From assembly GCA_033855845.1 (NCBI GenBank), contig JAWVFR010000078.1:1-64000 (forward strand): a stretch of 64,000 nucleotides of DNA, written 5' to 3'. The DNA is from AC-38 sp033855845. Its GTDB lineage: Bacteria; Actinomycetota; Thermoleophilia; Solirubrobacterales; Solirubrobacteraceae. This document shows, piece by piece, positions 31,646 to 40,149 of the stretch. A program made the translations under genes and the position numbers. The notes below the pieces were generated by a model. It did not search any database, was not told where the DNA came from, and saw only the letters and a list, made by a program, of their open reading frames with translations. Within the stretch, counting starts at the first letter, position 1; every line of letters starts with the position of its first letter.

Positions 31646-32382
31646 GCGCCGTGCGCGACATCTGGGCCGACCTGGTCGACAAGCGGCTGTGGCCCCTGGC
31701 CATCGTCCTGGTCATCGCCCTCGTGGCGCTGCCCGTGCTGGTACTGAAGCCCGCTTCGTCCGCGGCTCCGACGCCACCCGCGCCCATCGCCGCCTCCCCC
31801 GACGGCACGCCCGTCGCGCAGCCCGCGGCGCTGGTGACCGATCCGGCGGCGATCGCCGAGGCGCGCTCCGGCGGGCCCGTCGACGGCAAGTTCAAGAACC
31901 CCTTCGCGCAGCAGCACGTCCCCAAGCCCAAGGCCCAGCCGACGTCCTCCGCCACCGCGTCGACCTCGAGCGCCACGGCGACCCCCGCGACCGGCACGGG
32001 CACGTCGTCGTCGGGCGGGTCGACCGGCAGCTCGACGCCGGCTCCCGCCGCCAAGCCCAAGCCGCGCGTACAGGTGACCAAGCTGCGAGTCCGCTTCGGC
32101 CCCTCCAGCGGCAAGCGCCCGCTGCGCGAGTTGGCGCCCGGCACCGCGCTGCCCAGCGTCAACGACCCGCTGCTCGTGTTCGTCGACGTCGACTCGCACG
32201 GCAAGGCGGAGTTCGTGGTCGCCTCGGAGGTGCAGCCGCAGGGCGACGGGCGCTGCACGCCCAGCCGCGCGATCTGCGCTCAGCTCTTCATGAAGTTCGG
32301 CGACACCGAGTTCCTGGACGTCACGCGGTCCAGCGGGACGGTCCAGTACCAGCTGGACGTGCTGGGCGTCGTCAAGCGCTGA
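31642..32382 (+). CDS. Fourth gene of the pilMNO operon, bitopic protein in the PilP position
   Basis: This 246-residue protein has a membrane helix (LWPLAIVLVIALVALPVLVL, ~17-36), a Pro/Ala/Thr/Ser-rich linker (~40-140) and a C-terminal beta domain (VQVTKLRVRFGPSSGKRPLRE, DPLLVFVDVDSHGKAEFVVA, CTPSRAICAQLFMKFGDTEFLDV) with two Cys. In Gram-negative bacteria PilP occupies this place and bridges PilNO to the secretin. No secretin is expected in a monoderm, and the domain shows no clear PilP motif, so it is a positional counterpart only. The GTG overlaps the pilO stop by 4 nt. aroC begins 29 nt downstream with its own -10. Confidence 0.75.
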   Translation: MSAVRDIWADLVDKRLWPLAIVLVIALVALPVLVLKPASSAAPTPPAPIAASPDGTPVAQPAALVTDPAAIAEARSGGPVDGKFKNPFAQQHVPKPKAQPTSSATASTSSATATPATGTGTSSSGGSTGSSTPAPAAKPKPRVQVTKLRVRFGPSSGKRPLRELAPGTALPSVNDPLLVFVDVDSHGKAEFVVASEVQPQGDGRCTPSRAICAQLFMKFGDTEFLDVTRSSGTVQYQLDVLGVVKR

Positions 32383-32397
32383 CGCTCGCCCGGCCCT

Positions 32398-32403
32398 TAG
32401 TCT
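32398..32403 (+). promoter_or_regulatory. Leaderless-type -10 element of aroC (TAGTCT)
   Basis: TAGTCT ends 8 nt before the aroC ATG. It separates shikimate-gene transcription from the pilMNO operon. Confidence 0.55.
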
Positions 32404-32411
32404 TGGCGCCC

Positions 32412-33575
32412 ATGGCGCTGCGTCTCATCACCGCGGGGGAATCGCACGGGCCCGGCCTGACGTGCATCGTCGAGGGCCTGCCCGCGGGCCTGGAGCTGTC
32501 CCCGGACGACCTCAACCGCGACATGGCTCGCCGGCAGCTGGGCCACGGCCGGGGCGGGCGCATGAAGATCGAGAAGGACTCCGCGCAGGTGACCGCCGGG
32601 GTTCGCCACGGGCGCACGCTGGGCAGCCCGGTGGCCCTGCAGGTGGCCAACCGCGACTACGCCAACTGGGAGGAGCGGATGAACCCGTGGCCGGTGGAGG
32701 CCGACGTGCCGGAGGTCCACCTGCCGCGCCCCGGCCACGCCGACCTGGTGGGCGCCCTGAAGTTCAAGCACTCCGACGTGCGCAACGTGCTCGAGCGCGC
32801 CAGCGCGCGCGAGACGGCCGCCCGGGTCGCGGGCGGCGGCCTGGCCAAGGCGCTCCTGCGCGCGCTGGGGGTGGAGGTGCGCTCCCACGTGGTGCGCATC
32901 GGCGGCGTCGCGGCGCCGGAGCGAGACGACCTGACGGTGGAGGACTTCGAGGGCGTCGACGACTCGCCCGTCCGCTGCCTGGACCCCGAGGCCGGCGCGG
33001 CGATGGTGGAGGAGATCAACCGGCTGCGCAAGGCCAACGAGTCCCTGGGCGGGATCTTCGAGGTGCGCGCCTTCGGCCTGGTCCCCGGCGTGGGGTCGCA
33101 CGTGTCCTGGGAGGAGCGCCTGGACGGCCGCCTGGGCCAGGCGATCCTGTCCATCCACGCGATGAAGGGCGTCTCGGTTGGCCCGGGCTTCGAGATGGCG
33201 GCGCGCCCCGGGTCCGAGGTCCACGACGAGATCTTCTGGTCCGGCGAGCGCGGCTGGTTTCGCGAGACCAACCGCGCGGGCGGGGTGGAGGGCGGCATGA
33301 CCACCGGCGAGCCGCTCGTCGTGGTGGGCGCCATGAAGCCGCTGCCCACGCTGACCAAGCCGCTGCGCTCGGTCGACACCGAGACCAAGGAGCCCGCGCC
33401 GGCGCTGCGCGAGCGCACCGACTCCACCACCGTCCCCGCGGCCGGCGTGGTGGGGGAGGCCATGGTCGCGCTGGTGCTGGCCGACGCCTACCTGGCGAAG
33501 TTCGGCGGCGACCACATCGACGACGTGCGGGCCTCGCTGAACGCCTACCGGGAGCGCATCGATTGGCGGCGCTAG
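32412..33575 (+). CDS. aroC: Chorismate synthase
   Basis: AroC converts EPSP to chorismate using reduced FMN. The 387-residue protein carries the family signatures GESHGPGLTCIVEGLPAG at the N-terminus, RRQLGHGRGGRMKIEKD, the HADLVGALKFKHSDVRNVLERASARET segment (in two parts around KF), and VDTETKEPAPALRERTDS near the C-terminus. It heads an aroC - aroK/aroB - aroQ run; aroK-aroB starts 13 nt after its stop. Confidence 0.96.
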   Translation: MALRLITAGESHGPGLTCIVEGLPAGLELSPDDLNRDMARRQLGHGRGGRMKIEKDSAQVTAGVRHGRTLGSPVALQVANRDYANWEERMNPWPVEADVPEVHLPRPGHADLVGALKFKHSDVRNVLERASARETAARVAGGGLAKALLRALGVEVRSHVVRIGGVAAPERDDLTVEDFEGVDDSPVRCLDPEAGAAMVEEINRLRKANESLGGIFEVRAFGLVPGVGSHVSWEERLDGRLGQAILSIHAMKGVSVGPGFEMAARPGSEVHDEIFWSGERGWFRETNRAGGVEGGMTTGEPLVVVGAMKPLPTLTKPLRSVDTETKEPAPALRERTDSTTVPAAGVVGEAMVALVLADAYLAKFGGDHIDDVRASLNAYRERIDWRR

Positions 33576-33588
33576 CGGTCCGCGGGTC

Positions 33589-35118
33589 ATGAGGCCGTCG
33601 CTGGTCTTCGCCGGCTTCATGGGGGCCGGGAAGACGACGGCCGCCCGCGCCGCGGGGCAGGCTCTGGGCAAGGATGCGGTCGACACCGACGAGCGCCTGG
33701 CCTGGGCGCTGGACGAGCCGCTGGCGGAGTTCTTCGACCGCGAGGGCGAGGCCGCGTTCCGGGCGCGCGAGGAGGAGGTCGTGCTGGAGGCGCTGGAGGG
33801 CGCGGCGGGCGCGCCCGTGGCGCTGGGGGGCGGCGCGCTGGGCTCCGAGCGCGTGCGCGAGGCGCTGCAGCCACACACCGTCGTGTGGCTGGAGGTGGAC
33901 CCCGAGACGGCCTGGACGCGGGCGAGCTCCCAGGGCGGCCGTCCGCTGGCCCGTGACCGCGACGCCTTCGAGGCCCTGCACGCGCAGCGCCTGCCCGCCT
34001 ACGAGCGCGCCGCCGACGCGATCCTGCCCGACAGCGATCCCGCGGTGGTGCGGGCGGCGCTGCCCTACCTGCTCGCCCTGGCCGACGCGCCCGCCGGCAC
34101 GCGGCTGGTGTGGGCGCGCAGCGCCTCGGGCGACTACCCGGTCCTGGCCGGGCCGGCGCTGCTGGAGACCGGCTGGTTCCCGGTCGCCGGCCGGCGCTTC
34201 GCGGTGAGCGACCGCAACGTCTGGGACCTGCACGGCCGCCACCTGGAGCCGGTCGCGGGGAGCGTGCTGGTGGAGCCGGGGGAGACGTCCAAGACGCTGG
34301 CGTCGGCGGAGCTCGTGTGGCGCGCGCTGGCCCAGCAGGGGGCCACCCGCGACGACCTCGTGGTGGCGCTGGGCGGCGGCGTGGTCGGGGACCTGGCCGG
34401 CTTCTGCGCCGCCACCTACCAGCGCGGCGTGCGGGTGGTCCACGTCCCGACCACGCTGGTGGCGCAGGTCGACTCGGCCTACGGCGGCAAGACCGGCGTC
34501 GACATCCCCGAGGCCAAGAACTACGTCGGGGCCTACCACCAGCCGTCGGCGGTCCTGGTCGACCCCGCGGCCCTGCTCACGCTTCCCCCGGAGGAGCTGG
34601 CGGCGGGTTACGCCGAGGTGGTGAAGACCGCGCTGATCGCCGGCGGGCCGCTGTGGGAGCGCGTCCGCGACGGGGCCGGAGGCGCCGCCCAGCCCGACGT
34701 GGTCCTGGCCTGCGCGCGCACCAAGCTCGCCGTGGTGGCGCAGGACGAGCGCGACGCGGGCCGCCGTCAGGTCCTCAACCTCGGCCACACGGTCGGCCAC
34801 GCGATCGAGACCGCCGCGGGCTACGGCCGCTACCGCCACGGCGAGGCGGTGGCGCTGGGCCTGCTGGCCGCGCTGCGGCTGTCCGGGCAGGACGACCTGC
34901 GCGACCAGATCGCCGAGCTGATGGCCGCGCACGGGCTTCCCGCGCGCCTGGAGGGCGTGGAGCCCGCGGCCGTCCTGGAGGCGGTGGGCCGCGACAAGAA
35001 GCGCCGCGCGGAGGGCCCGGTGCCCTTCGTCCTCGTCCACGCGCCCGGCGACGTGCGCGAGGGCGCCGCGGTGGCCGAGGACGACGTCCTCGCCGCCGTG
35101 CGAGAGTTGTGCACGTGA
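33589..35118 (+). CDS. aroKB: Bifunctional shikimate kinase / 3-dehydroquinate synthase
   Basis: This 509-residue fusion joins AroK (residues ~1-165) to AroB (~170-509). The kinase shows the P-loop GFMGAGKTTAARA, the DTDERLA and FFDREGEAAFRAREEEV substrate region, the GGGAL Walker-B-like loop and a RPLARDRDAF lid. The synthase shows GGGVVGDLAGFCAATYQRG, VPTTLVAQVDSAYGGKTGVD, KNYVGAYHQP and the zinc-ligand motifs AEVVKTALI and LNLGHTVGHAIE. AroB produces 3-dehydroquinate and AroK phosphorylates shikimate, so the two fused steps are not consecutive. Fusion of these two is known in a few lineages. aroQ overlaps its stop. Confidence 0.95.
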   Translation: MRPSLVFAGFMGAGKTTAARAAGQALGKDAVDTDERLAWALDEPLAEFFDREGEAAFRAREEEVVLEALEGAAGAPVALGGGALGSERVREALQPHTVVWLEVDPETAWTRASSQGGRPLARDRDAFEALHAQRLPAYERAADAILPDSDPAVVRAALPYLLALADAPAGTRLVWARSASGDYPVLAGPALLETGWFPVAGRRFAVSDRNVWDLHGRHLEPVAGSVLVEPGETSKTLASAELVWRALAQQGATRDDLVVALGGGVVGDLAGFCAATYQRGVRVVHVPTTLVAQVDSAYGGKTGVDIPEAKNYVGAYHQPSAVLVDPAALLTLPPEELAAGYAEVVKTALIAGGPLWERVRDGAGGAAQPDVVLACARTKLAVVAQDERDAGRRQVLNLGHTVGHAIETAAGYGRYRHGEAVALGLLAALRLSGQDDLRDQIAELMAAHGLPARLEGVEPAAVLEAVGRDKKRRAEGPVPFVLVHAPGDVREGAAVAEDDVLAAVRELCT

Positions 35119-35564
35119 TGCGCAACCGCGTGGAGGTCATGCACGGCGTGAACCTGGGCGAGCTGGCCCGGCGCGATCCCGAGCAGTACGGCGGCATCAC
35201 CTTCACCCAGCTCGAGCAGCAGATCGGGGAGTACGCGCGCGAGCTGGGCCTGACCGTCCAGTTCTTCCAGACCAACCACGAGGGCGAGTTCGTCGAGCGG
35301 CTGCACAAGCTCGACGGCCTGTCGGACGGGATCGTGCTGAACCCCGGCGCCTGGACCCACTACTCCTGGGCCATCCACGACGCGCTGGAGCTGTCCGGCC
35401 TGCCCGCGGTGGAGGTCCATCTGTCCGACGTCACCGTCCGCGAGGCGTGGCGGCGCACCTCCGTGATCGGCGACCTGTGCATCGCCAGCGTGGTGGGCAA
35501 GGGCGTGCAGGGCTACCACGACGCGCTCGCGCGCCTGCACACCGAGCTCAGCCAGCGCGACTAG
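35118..35564 (+). CDS. aroQ: Type II 3-dehydroquinate dehydratase
   Basis: AroQ dehydrates 3-dehydroquinate to 3-dehydroshikimate. The ~148-residue type II enzyme has the N-terminal MHGVNLGELARRDPEQYGG, with the catalytic Tyr in QYG, FFQTNHEGEFVERLH, the anhydride-site NPGAWTHYSWAIHDAL, and EVHLSDV with the catalytic His. The usual N-terminal NGPNLNLLG is here MHGVNLGEL, a divergent form. Start is ATG 35118, sharing one base with the aroKB stop; the in-frame GTG at 35115 is equally possible. The 3' end overlaps the convergent glycosyltransferase gene by 4 nt. Confidence 0.92.
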   Translation: MRNRVEVMHGVNLGELARRDPEQYGGITFTQLEQQIGEYARELGLTVQFFQTNHEGEFVERLHKLDGLSDGIVLNPGAWTHYSWAIHDALELSGLPAVEVHLSDVTVREAWRRTSVIGDLCIASVVGKGVQGYHDALARLHTELSQRD

Positions 35565-36802
35565 GCCGCGCGCGCGTCCGGGCGCCGGACGAGCGTGGGG
35601 AGGTGCCGGCCAGCGGCCGCGCTCAGCGGACGGGCCAGGCGGGCGAAGCGGTCCGGCGCGAGCAGGCGCAGGCTCAGCGCCGCGGCCAGGGGGAGCGCCC
35701 ACGCCAGGTAGGACACCGCCTGCACGTCGGGCGTCAGCCAGCGCGGGAGCAGGTCGAAGGTCGTCCAGACCGCGAGGGTGGCGGCCGCGCTGAGCAGCGG
35801 CAGGCCGCGGCGGGCGTGGACCTCCCAGGCCACCAGCGCCAGCAGGAAGGGCAGCGCGTAGTAGCCGGTGTTCCACGGGTCCAGCAGGCAGCGCAGCAGG
35901 AACGCGAGCGCGAGCGCCAGGAGCGCGTCGGGCATCCGCGGGCGCCGGCGTCCGGCGTAGGCCCAGGCCGCGAACAGCAGCGCACCCGCGCCGAGGATGA
36001 TGGGACGGCTGAGGGGAGACAGCCAGACCGGGGCGGCGCGCCATCCGTCGGGCTTGGCGCCCTGGAGGCCCTGGACGACCTGGCCGGTGTCCCCGAGCGG
36101 CCACCAGACCTGCCAGGGCTGGAAGATCCCGCTGGTGTGCGTGGCGCCCTCCACGGTCCCCGCGGGGATGGAGAGCAGCATCGGGGCCAGCACGGCTCCC
36201 GCGGTGCCCGCGGCGACGAGCGCGGCGCGCAGGTGGCGCCGGGGCAGGACCAGCGCCACCGGAGCCACGGCCAGCACGGCCCACGGCTTGTTGGCGACGG
36301 CGAGGCCCAGGAGCAAGCCGCTCAGCGCCGCGCGGTCGCGGGACGCGGCCAGCACGGCGCCGACGCACAGCGCGCCGCCCAGCAGCTCCTCCGGGTGCCC
36401 GACCTGGAGCGCCAGCAGCGTGACCGGGTTGGCGACGCACACCAGGAGCGCGAGTCGTCGCGCCGCGAGCCCGCGACCGGCCTCGCGCATGCGGGCATCG
36501 AGCACGAGTCCCAGGACGACGCCGGCCAGCAGGCAGGGCAGCGCGGCGGCGCGGTAGACGGACAGCGCACCGCCGCCCCACAGGTCCGGGACCAGGGCGG
36601 CCGGCGCGCGCAGGATCAGCGAGCCGCCGTAGGCGGGAAGGGCGCTGAGGAAGGCGCCGAGGTCTCCGCCGGACAGCGCCGTGTACGCGGGCAGGGCCTC
36701 GTACTCGTAGTCGTTGAAGGCGAACTCCCGCAGGCCGAGCCAGCCGAGCAGCACGGCTCCCGCGAGTGCGATCGTGACGGCGGTCCAGTCGGGGCGTCGC
36801 AC
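35561..36802 (-). CDS. Multispanning membrane glycosyltransferase (GT87/DUF2029-like)
   Basis: This 413-residue polytopic protein has about ten hydrophobic segments. The first outside loop has an acidic motif (NDYEYEALPAY), and QVGHPEELLGGALCVGAVL with the membrane-proximal VANPVTLLAL resembles GT-C polyprenyl-phosphate-mannose-dependent transferases (GT87, DUF2029). These add sugars to lipids or cell-wall glycans outside the membrane. Substrate unknown. Conserved-looking patches include ANKPWAVLAVAP and DPWNTGYYALPFLLAL. It stands alone, convergent with aroQ and divergent from the peptidase gene. Confidence 0.75.
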   Translation of the reverse strand: MRRPDWTAVTIALAGAVLLGWLGLREFAFNDYEYEALPAYTALSGGDLGAFLSALPAYGGSLILRAPAALVPDLWGGGALSVYRAAALPCLLAGVVLGLVLDARMREAGRGLAARRLALLVCVANPVTLLALQVGHPEELLGGALCVGAVLAASRDRAALSGLLLGLAVANKPWAVLAVAPVALVLPRRHLRAALVAAGTAGAVLAPMLLSIPAGTVEGATHTSGIFQPWQVWWPLGDTGQVVQGLQGAKPDGWRAAPVWLSPLSRPIILGAGALLFAAWAYAGRRRPRMPDALLALALAFLLRCLLDPWNTGYYALPFLLALVAWEVHARRGLPLLSAAATLAVWTTFDLLPRWLTPDVQAVSYLAWALPLAAALSLRLLAPDRFARLARPLSAAAGRHLPTLVRRPDARAA

Positions 36803-36828
36803 CCCCCTGATATCGGCATCGCGGCCGC

Positions 36829-36834
36829 TATGCT
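36829..36834 (+). promoter_or_regulatory. Leaderless-type -10 element of the M24 peptidase (TATGCT)
   Basis: TATGCT ends 7 nt before ATG 36842. The element contains the upstream in-frame ATG 36830, which argues for 36842 as the true start. Confidence 0.5.
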
Positions 36835-36841
36835 CGACCCC

Positions 36842-37936
36842 ATGGCGGCGTCAGCGAGGCGGGCCGATGCAGTGGCCGGCCTGGCGGCCGAGCGCGACCT
36901 CGACGCCCTGCTGGTCCGCGAGCCCGTGAACCTGCGCTGGCTCACCGGTTTCACGGGGACCAACGGCCTCGCCGTGGTCGAGGCCCGGCCCGGCGGCGGG
37001 CGCCATTTCGTCACCGACTTCCGCTACGTCGAGCAGGCCGGGCAGGAGGTGGCGGACTTCGAGCGCCACCGGGGCGAGCGCGACCTGCTCGACGGGCTCG
37101 CGGACGTCCTGCCCTCCGAGCGGCCGCTGCGCCTGGGCTTCGACGACGCGCACGTGTCGGTGCGCGACCACCGGCGCCTGCGCGAGGCGCTGGAGGGCGT
37201 GGAGCTGGTGGCGGCGGGCGGCCTGGTCGAGCGGCTGCGCGCCGTGAAGGACCCCGAGGAGCTGGGGCGCATCCGCGCCGCTGCGGCCCTGGCCGACGAC
37301 GCGCTGCGGGCGGTGCTGGAGCAGGGACTGGCCGGGCGGACCGAGGCCGAGGTGGCACTGCAGCTGGAGAGCGAGATGCGCCGGCGCGGCGCGCAGCAGG
37401 CCAGCTTCCCGCCGATCGTGGCGGCCGGGCCGCACGGCGCGCTGCCCCACGCCGAGCCGCGCGACGTCCCGATCCCCGAGCACGCGCTGGTGGTCGTGGA
37501 CTGGGGGGCACAGCTCGACGGCTACTGCTCGGACTGCACGCGCACCTTCGCCACCGGTGAGGTGGACGCCGAGGCCCAGGACGTCTACGCGCTGGTGCTG
37601 CGCGCCCAGCTCGCCGGCCTGGACGCCGTGCGGCCCGGCGTCACCGGGCGCGAGGCCGACGCGACGGCGCGGGCGATCATCGAGGAGGCCGGCCACGGGG
37701 AGCGCTTCGGTCACGGGCTGGGACACGGCGTGGGGCTGGAGGTGCACGAGGCGCCGCGGCTGTCGAAGGCGGGCGAGGACGCCCTGGAGGCCGGGAACGT
37801 CGTCACGGTGGAGCCGGGCGTCTACCTGCCCGGCCGCCTGGGCGTGCGGATCGAGGACCTGGTCGTGGTCACGGACGACGGCCGCGAGGTGCTCAGCTCC
37901 CATCCCAAGGAGCTGGTCTCGGTCGCCGCCGTCTGA
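36842..37936 (+). CDS. M24B Xaa-Pro aminopeptidase / prolidase
   Basis: This 364-residue peptidase removes N-terminal residues before Pro or splits Xaa-Pro dipeptides. It has the creatinase-like N-domain (LLVREPVNLRWLTGFTGTNG, TDFRYVEQAGQEV) and the pita-bread catalytic domain. Metal ligands are visible: VVDWGAQLDGYCSDCTRTF (two Asp), GHGLGHGVGLEVHE (His), VVTVEPGVYLPG (Glu) and GVRIEDLVVV (Glu). In many Actinobacteria this gene lies just before efp; here efp is 4.7 kb downstream with unrelated genes between. Confidence 0.92.
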   Translation: MAASARRADAVAGLAAERDLDALLVREPVNLRWLTGFTGTNGLAVVEARPGGGRHFVTDFRYVEQAGQEVADFERHRGERDLLDGLADVLPSERPLRLGFDDAHVSVRDHRRLREALEGVELVAAGGLVERLRAVKDPEELGRIRAAAALADDALRAVLEQGLAGRTEAEVALQLESEMRRRGAQQASFPPIVAAGPHGALPHAEPRDVPIPEHALVVVDWGAQLDGYCSDCTRTFATGEVDAEAQDVYALVLRAQLAGLDAVRPGVTGREADATARAIIEEAGHGERFGHGLGHGVGLEVHEAPRLSKAGEDALEAGNVVTVEPGVYLPGRLGVRIEDLVVVTDDGREVLSSHPKELVSVAAV

Positions 37937-37976
37937 GCGCGCTCGTGCAGGGAGTGCGGCCGCGCCGGCCGGTCCG

Positions 37977-37982
37977 TATCCT
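37977..37982 (+). promoter_or_regulatory. Leaderless-type -10 element of the L,D-transpeptidase (TATCCT)
   Basis: TATCCT ends 7 nt before ATG 37990 and no ribosome site precedes the ATG. Confidence 0.5.
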
Positions 37983-37989
37983 CGCCGCG

Positions 37990-39000
37990 ATGCATCAGCT
38001 TCCGATGTCGATCGCCCGCCGGTCCCTTGTCTGGCTCGTCCTGCTCGGCGCCCTGGCGGCGCCCGCCGGGGCCGCCGGTCCGGCGCCCGCGTCGCCGGAG
38101 CGCACGGCTGCGCCCGGGGTGACCGTCGGAGGCGTGCCGGTGGGAGGACTCACCGCCGCGCAAGTCTCCGAGGTGGTGCGCGAGCAGGTGGCCAAGCCGC
38201 TGGGCCGGCGCCTGGTGGTAGCCGTGGGCGCGCGGCGCTTCTCGATCCTCCCGCGCGACGAGGGGGTGACCATCAAGCTCGACCTGCTGGTGGCCCGGGC
38301 GATGCGCGCCGCCGCCGGGCAGGACGTCGCGGTCGTCCCCACCCAGCGTGCGGGCGCGGCCCCGCGGCTGGTGGAGCGCATCCGCCAGGAGGTGTTCCGG
38401 TCGCCCGTGAACTCCCGGGTCGCGATCTCCATCCGCCGCGTGCGCGCCACGCCGGCCCGCAACGGGCGCGCGCTGGACCGGCCCGGGGCGCTGCGCTTCG
38501 CGATCGCCGCCGCGCTGCGCTCGTGGACGGCGCCGCGCTTCCTGCGCGGCCACACCCGGCCCGTCCGGCCGCGGATCGGCCCGCGACTCCTGCGGGCGAT
38601 CACCGGTCCGATCGTCACCGTCTCGCGCTCCGAGCGCCGCGCGCGCCTGTTCAACCACCTGCGCCTGATCCGCACCTACCGCGTGGCGGTCGGCCAGCCG
38701 GCCTGGCCCACGCCGACCGGGTTGTTCCACGTGCGCTCCAAGGTGGTCAACCCCGCATGGTCGGTCCCCAACTCCTCGTGGGCCGGGAGCCAGGCGGGGC
38801 AGACGATCCCCGGCGGCGCCTCGGGCAACCCGCTGGTCGCGCGCTGGATCGGGATCACCGGATCCGTCGGCTTCCACGGCACCGACAACCCGTGGTCGAT
38901 CGGGTCCGCGGCCTCGCACGGCTGCATCCGCATGTACCCCGGAGACGTGATCCGCCTGTACGCCTGGGTGCACATCGGCACCCCGGTGCTGGTCCGCTAG
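37990..39000 (+). CDS. Secreted L,D-transpeptidase (YkuD family)
   Basis: This 336-residue exported enzyme makes or remodels 3-3 peptidoglycan cross-links. It has signal peptide RRSLVWLVLLGALAAPAGA. The N-terminal ~110-residue domain (VTVGGVPVGGLTAAQVSEVV) is of the PG_binding_4 type, and the C-terminal YkuD domain has FHGTDNPW and SHGCIRM, the latter with catalytic His and Cys. The distance between signal peptide and catalytic domain allows it to reach into the wall. The ATG at 37990 puts the basic n-region right before the hydrophobic core. Its 3' end overlaps the convergent YdeI-family gene by 4 nt. Confidence 0.92.
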   Translation: MHQLPMSIARRSLVWLVLLGALAAPAGAAGPAPASPERTAAPGVTVGGVPVGGLTAAQVSEVVREQVAKPLGRRLVVAVGARRFSILPRDEGVTIKLDLLVARAMRAAAGQDVAVVPTQRAGAAPRLVERIRQEVFRSPVNSRVAISIRRVRATPARNGRALDRPGALRFAIAAALRSWTAPRFLRGHTRPVRPRIGPRLLRAITGPIVTVSRSERRARLFNHLRLIRTYRVAVGQPAWPTPTGLFHVRSKVVNPAWSVPNSSWAGSQAGQTIPGGASGNPLVARWIGITGSVGFHGTDNPWSIGSAASHGCIRMYPGDVIRLYAWVHIGTPVLVR

Positions 39001-39575
39001 CGGCGCAGCTGCTTGATCCGCAGGCCGCGGCCGGAGTCCTCGATCAGGGCGGCCAGGCGCCGCTCGCGGGTCTCGGGCCGCTTGGCGCTCACCACGAGGT
39101 GCAGGGCGGTCCGGCGATAGCCCGGCGGCTGGGACTGGAAGAACTCCCAGGCGGCGGCGTCCGCCTGGAATCGCTGTTCCTCCTCGGCGGTCAGGCGCGC
39201 GTCCTGCGCGCGCTCGTGGGAGTAGACACCGGTGCGCTCGGGCACGCGGGCCTCGAAGGCGCGCAGCCCGGCCGGGCGCATGCGGCCCTGCGCGGTCAGG
39301 TCGGCCACGCGGGCCACGTTGACGGCGCTCCAGATGCTGCGGGCGCGCCGCGGTGTGAAGCGGATGCTGTAGCGCTCGGCGTCCACGCGCCGGCGCACGC
39401 CGTCGATCCAGCCGAAGCACAGCGCCTCGTCCACGGCCTGGGCCCAGGTGAGGCTCGGGCGGCCGGTGCCCTTGCGATGGAAGCCGACGAGCAGCTCCGA
39501 GGCCGACTCGTGGTGGCGCTCCAGCCAGGCGCGGAACTCCTCGGGATGGGCGAAGAAGACCGGCTCGTCAGGCAC
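38997..39575 (-). CDS. YdeI/OmpD-associated family protein
   Basis: This 192-residue protein has the features of the YdeI family: FFAHPEEFRAWLERHHESASELLVGFHRKGTG at the start (two blocks), TWAQAVDEALCFGWIDGVRRRVD, RFTPRRARSIWSAVN, and a C-terminal YRRTALHLVVSAKRPETRERRLAALIE segment. Members have been linked to peptide or bacteriocin resistance, but no mechanism is settled. It overlaps the upstream DsbA-like gene by 8 nt, so the two are probably cotranscribed and translationally coupled. Confidence 0.88.
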   Translation of the reverse strand: MPDEPVFFAHPEEFRAWLERHHESASELLVGFHRKGTGRPSLTWAQAVDEALCFGWIDGVRRRVDAERYSIRFTPRRARSIWSAVNVARVADLTAQGRMRPAGLRAFEARVPERTGVYSHERAQDARLTAEEEQRFQADAAAWEFFQSQPPGYRRTALHLVVSAKRPETRERRLAALIEDSGRGLRIKQLRR

Positions 39576-40140
39576 GGGCAGCGGCCGCCGCCTCCTCGAG
39601 GCGGTCGTCTCCCCAGAAAGCCTGGCCGCCGGTCACCACGGCCGGCACGCCCAGGACTCCCGCGGCGTGGGCCTCGTCCGTGGCGGCGCGCAGCTGGTCC
39701 TTGACGTCCTGGCCGGCGGCGGCCTCCAGCGCCGCGCCGGGGTCCATCCCGGCGCCGGAGAAGAACCGCTCGAGCTGCTCCGGAGCGCTGGGGTCGAGCC
39801 CCTCGACGTAGTACGCGCGAAACGCGGGCACGGCGAATTGCGCGGCGCGTCCCGCGTTGGCGGCCACCGTCGCGGCCCGTCCCAGGTTGGCCGGTGCCTG
39901 CGGCCAGGCCTGGGGCCATCTGACCGGCGGCAGCCCGTAGCGCGCGGCACGCTCCTCGATCTCGGCCATCCGCGCCTCGCGCTCGTCGCCCAGGAACCAG
40001 GAGGTGCGGCCGTTGATCTTCATCAGGCCCGGCAGGAAGATCGGCCGCCACTCCGCCTCCGGGAGCACCCCGTCGATGCGCTCCGCGGCCAGCCAGGCGT
40101 AGGCCGAGGCTTGGTCGTAGTAGAAGACGGGCGGGGCCAC
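39568..40140 (-). CDS. DsbA-fold HCCA isomerase / GST-kappa-like protein
   Basis: This 190-residue protein has the DsbA-like thioredoxin fold of 2-hydroxychromene-2-carboxylate isomerases: VFYYDQASAYAWLAAERI at the N-terminus, then EWRPIFLPGLMKINGR, an all-helical insert, and the cis-Pro region GVLGVPAVVTGGQAFWGDDRLEEA. No CxxC is present, so it would be glutathione- or mycothiol-type rather than a disulfide oxidase. Substrate unknown. It starts 9 nt before the PLP enzyme's end on the same strand, so the three minus-strand genes likely form an operon. Confidence 0.82.
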   Translation of the reverse strand: MAPPVFYYDQASAYAWLAAERIDGVLPEAEWRPIFLPGLMKINGRTSWFLGDEREARMAEIEERAARYGLPPVRWPQAWPQAPANLGRAATVAANAGRAAQFAVPAFRAYYVEGLDPSAPEQLERFFSGAGMDPGAALEAAAGQDVKDQLRAATDEAHAAGVLGVPAVVTGGQAFWGDDRLEEAAAAARA

Positions 40141-40149
40141 GATGCGACT

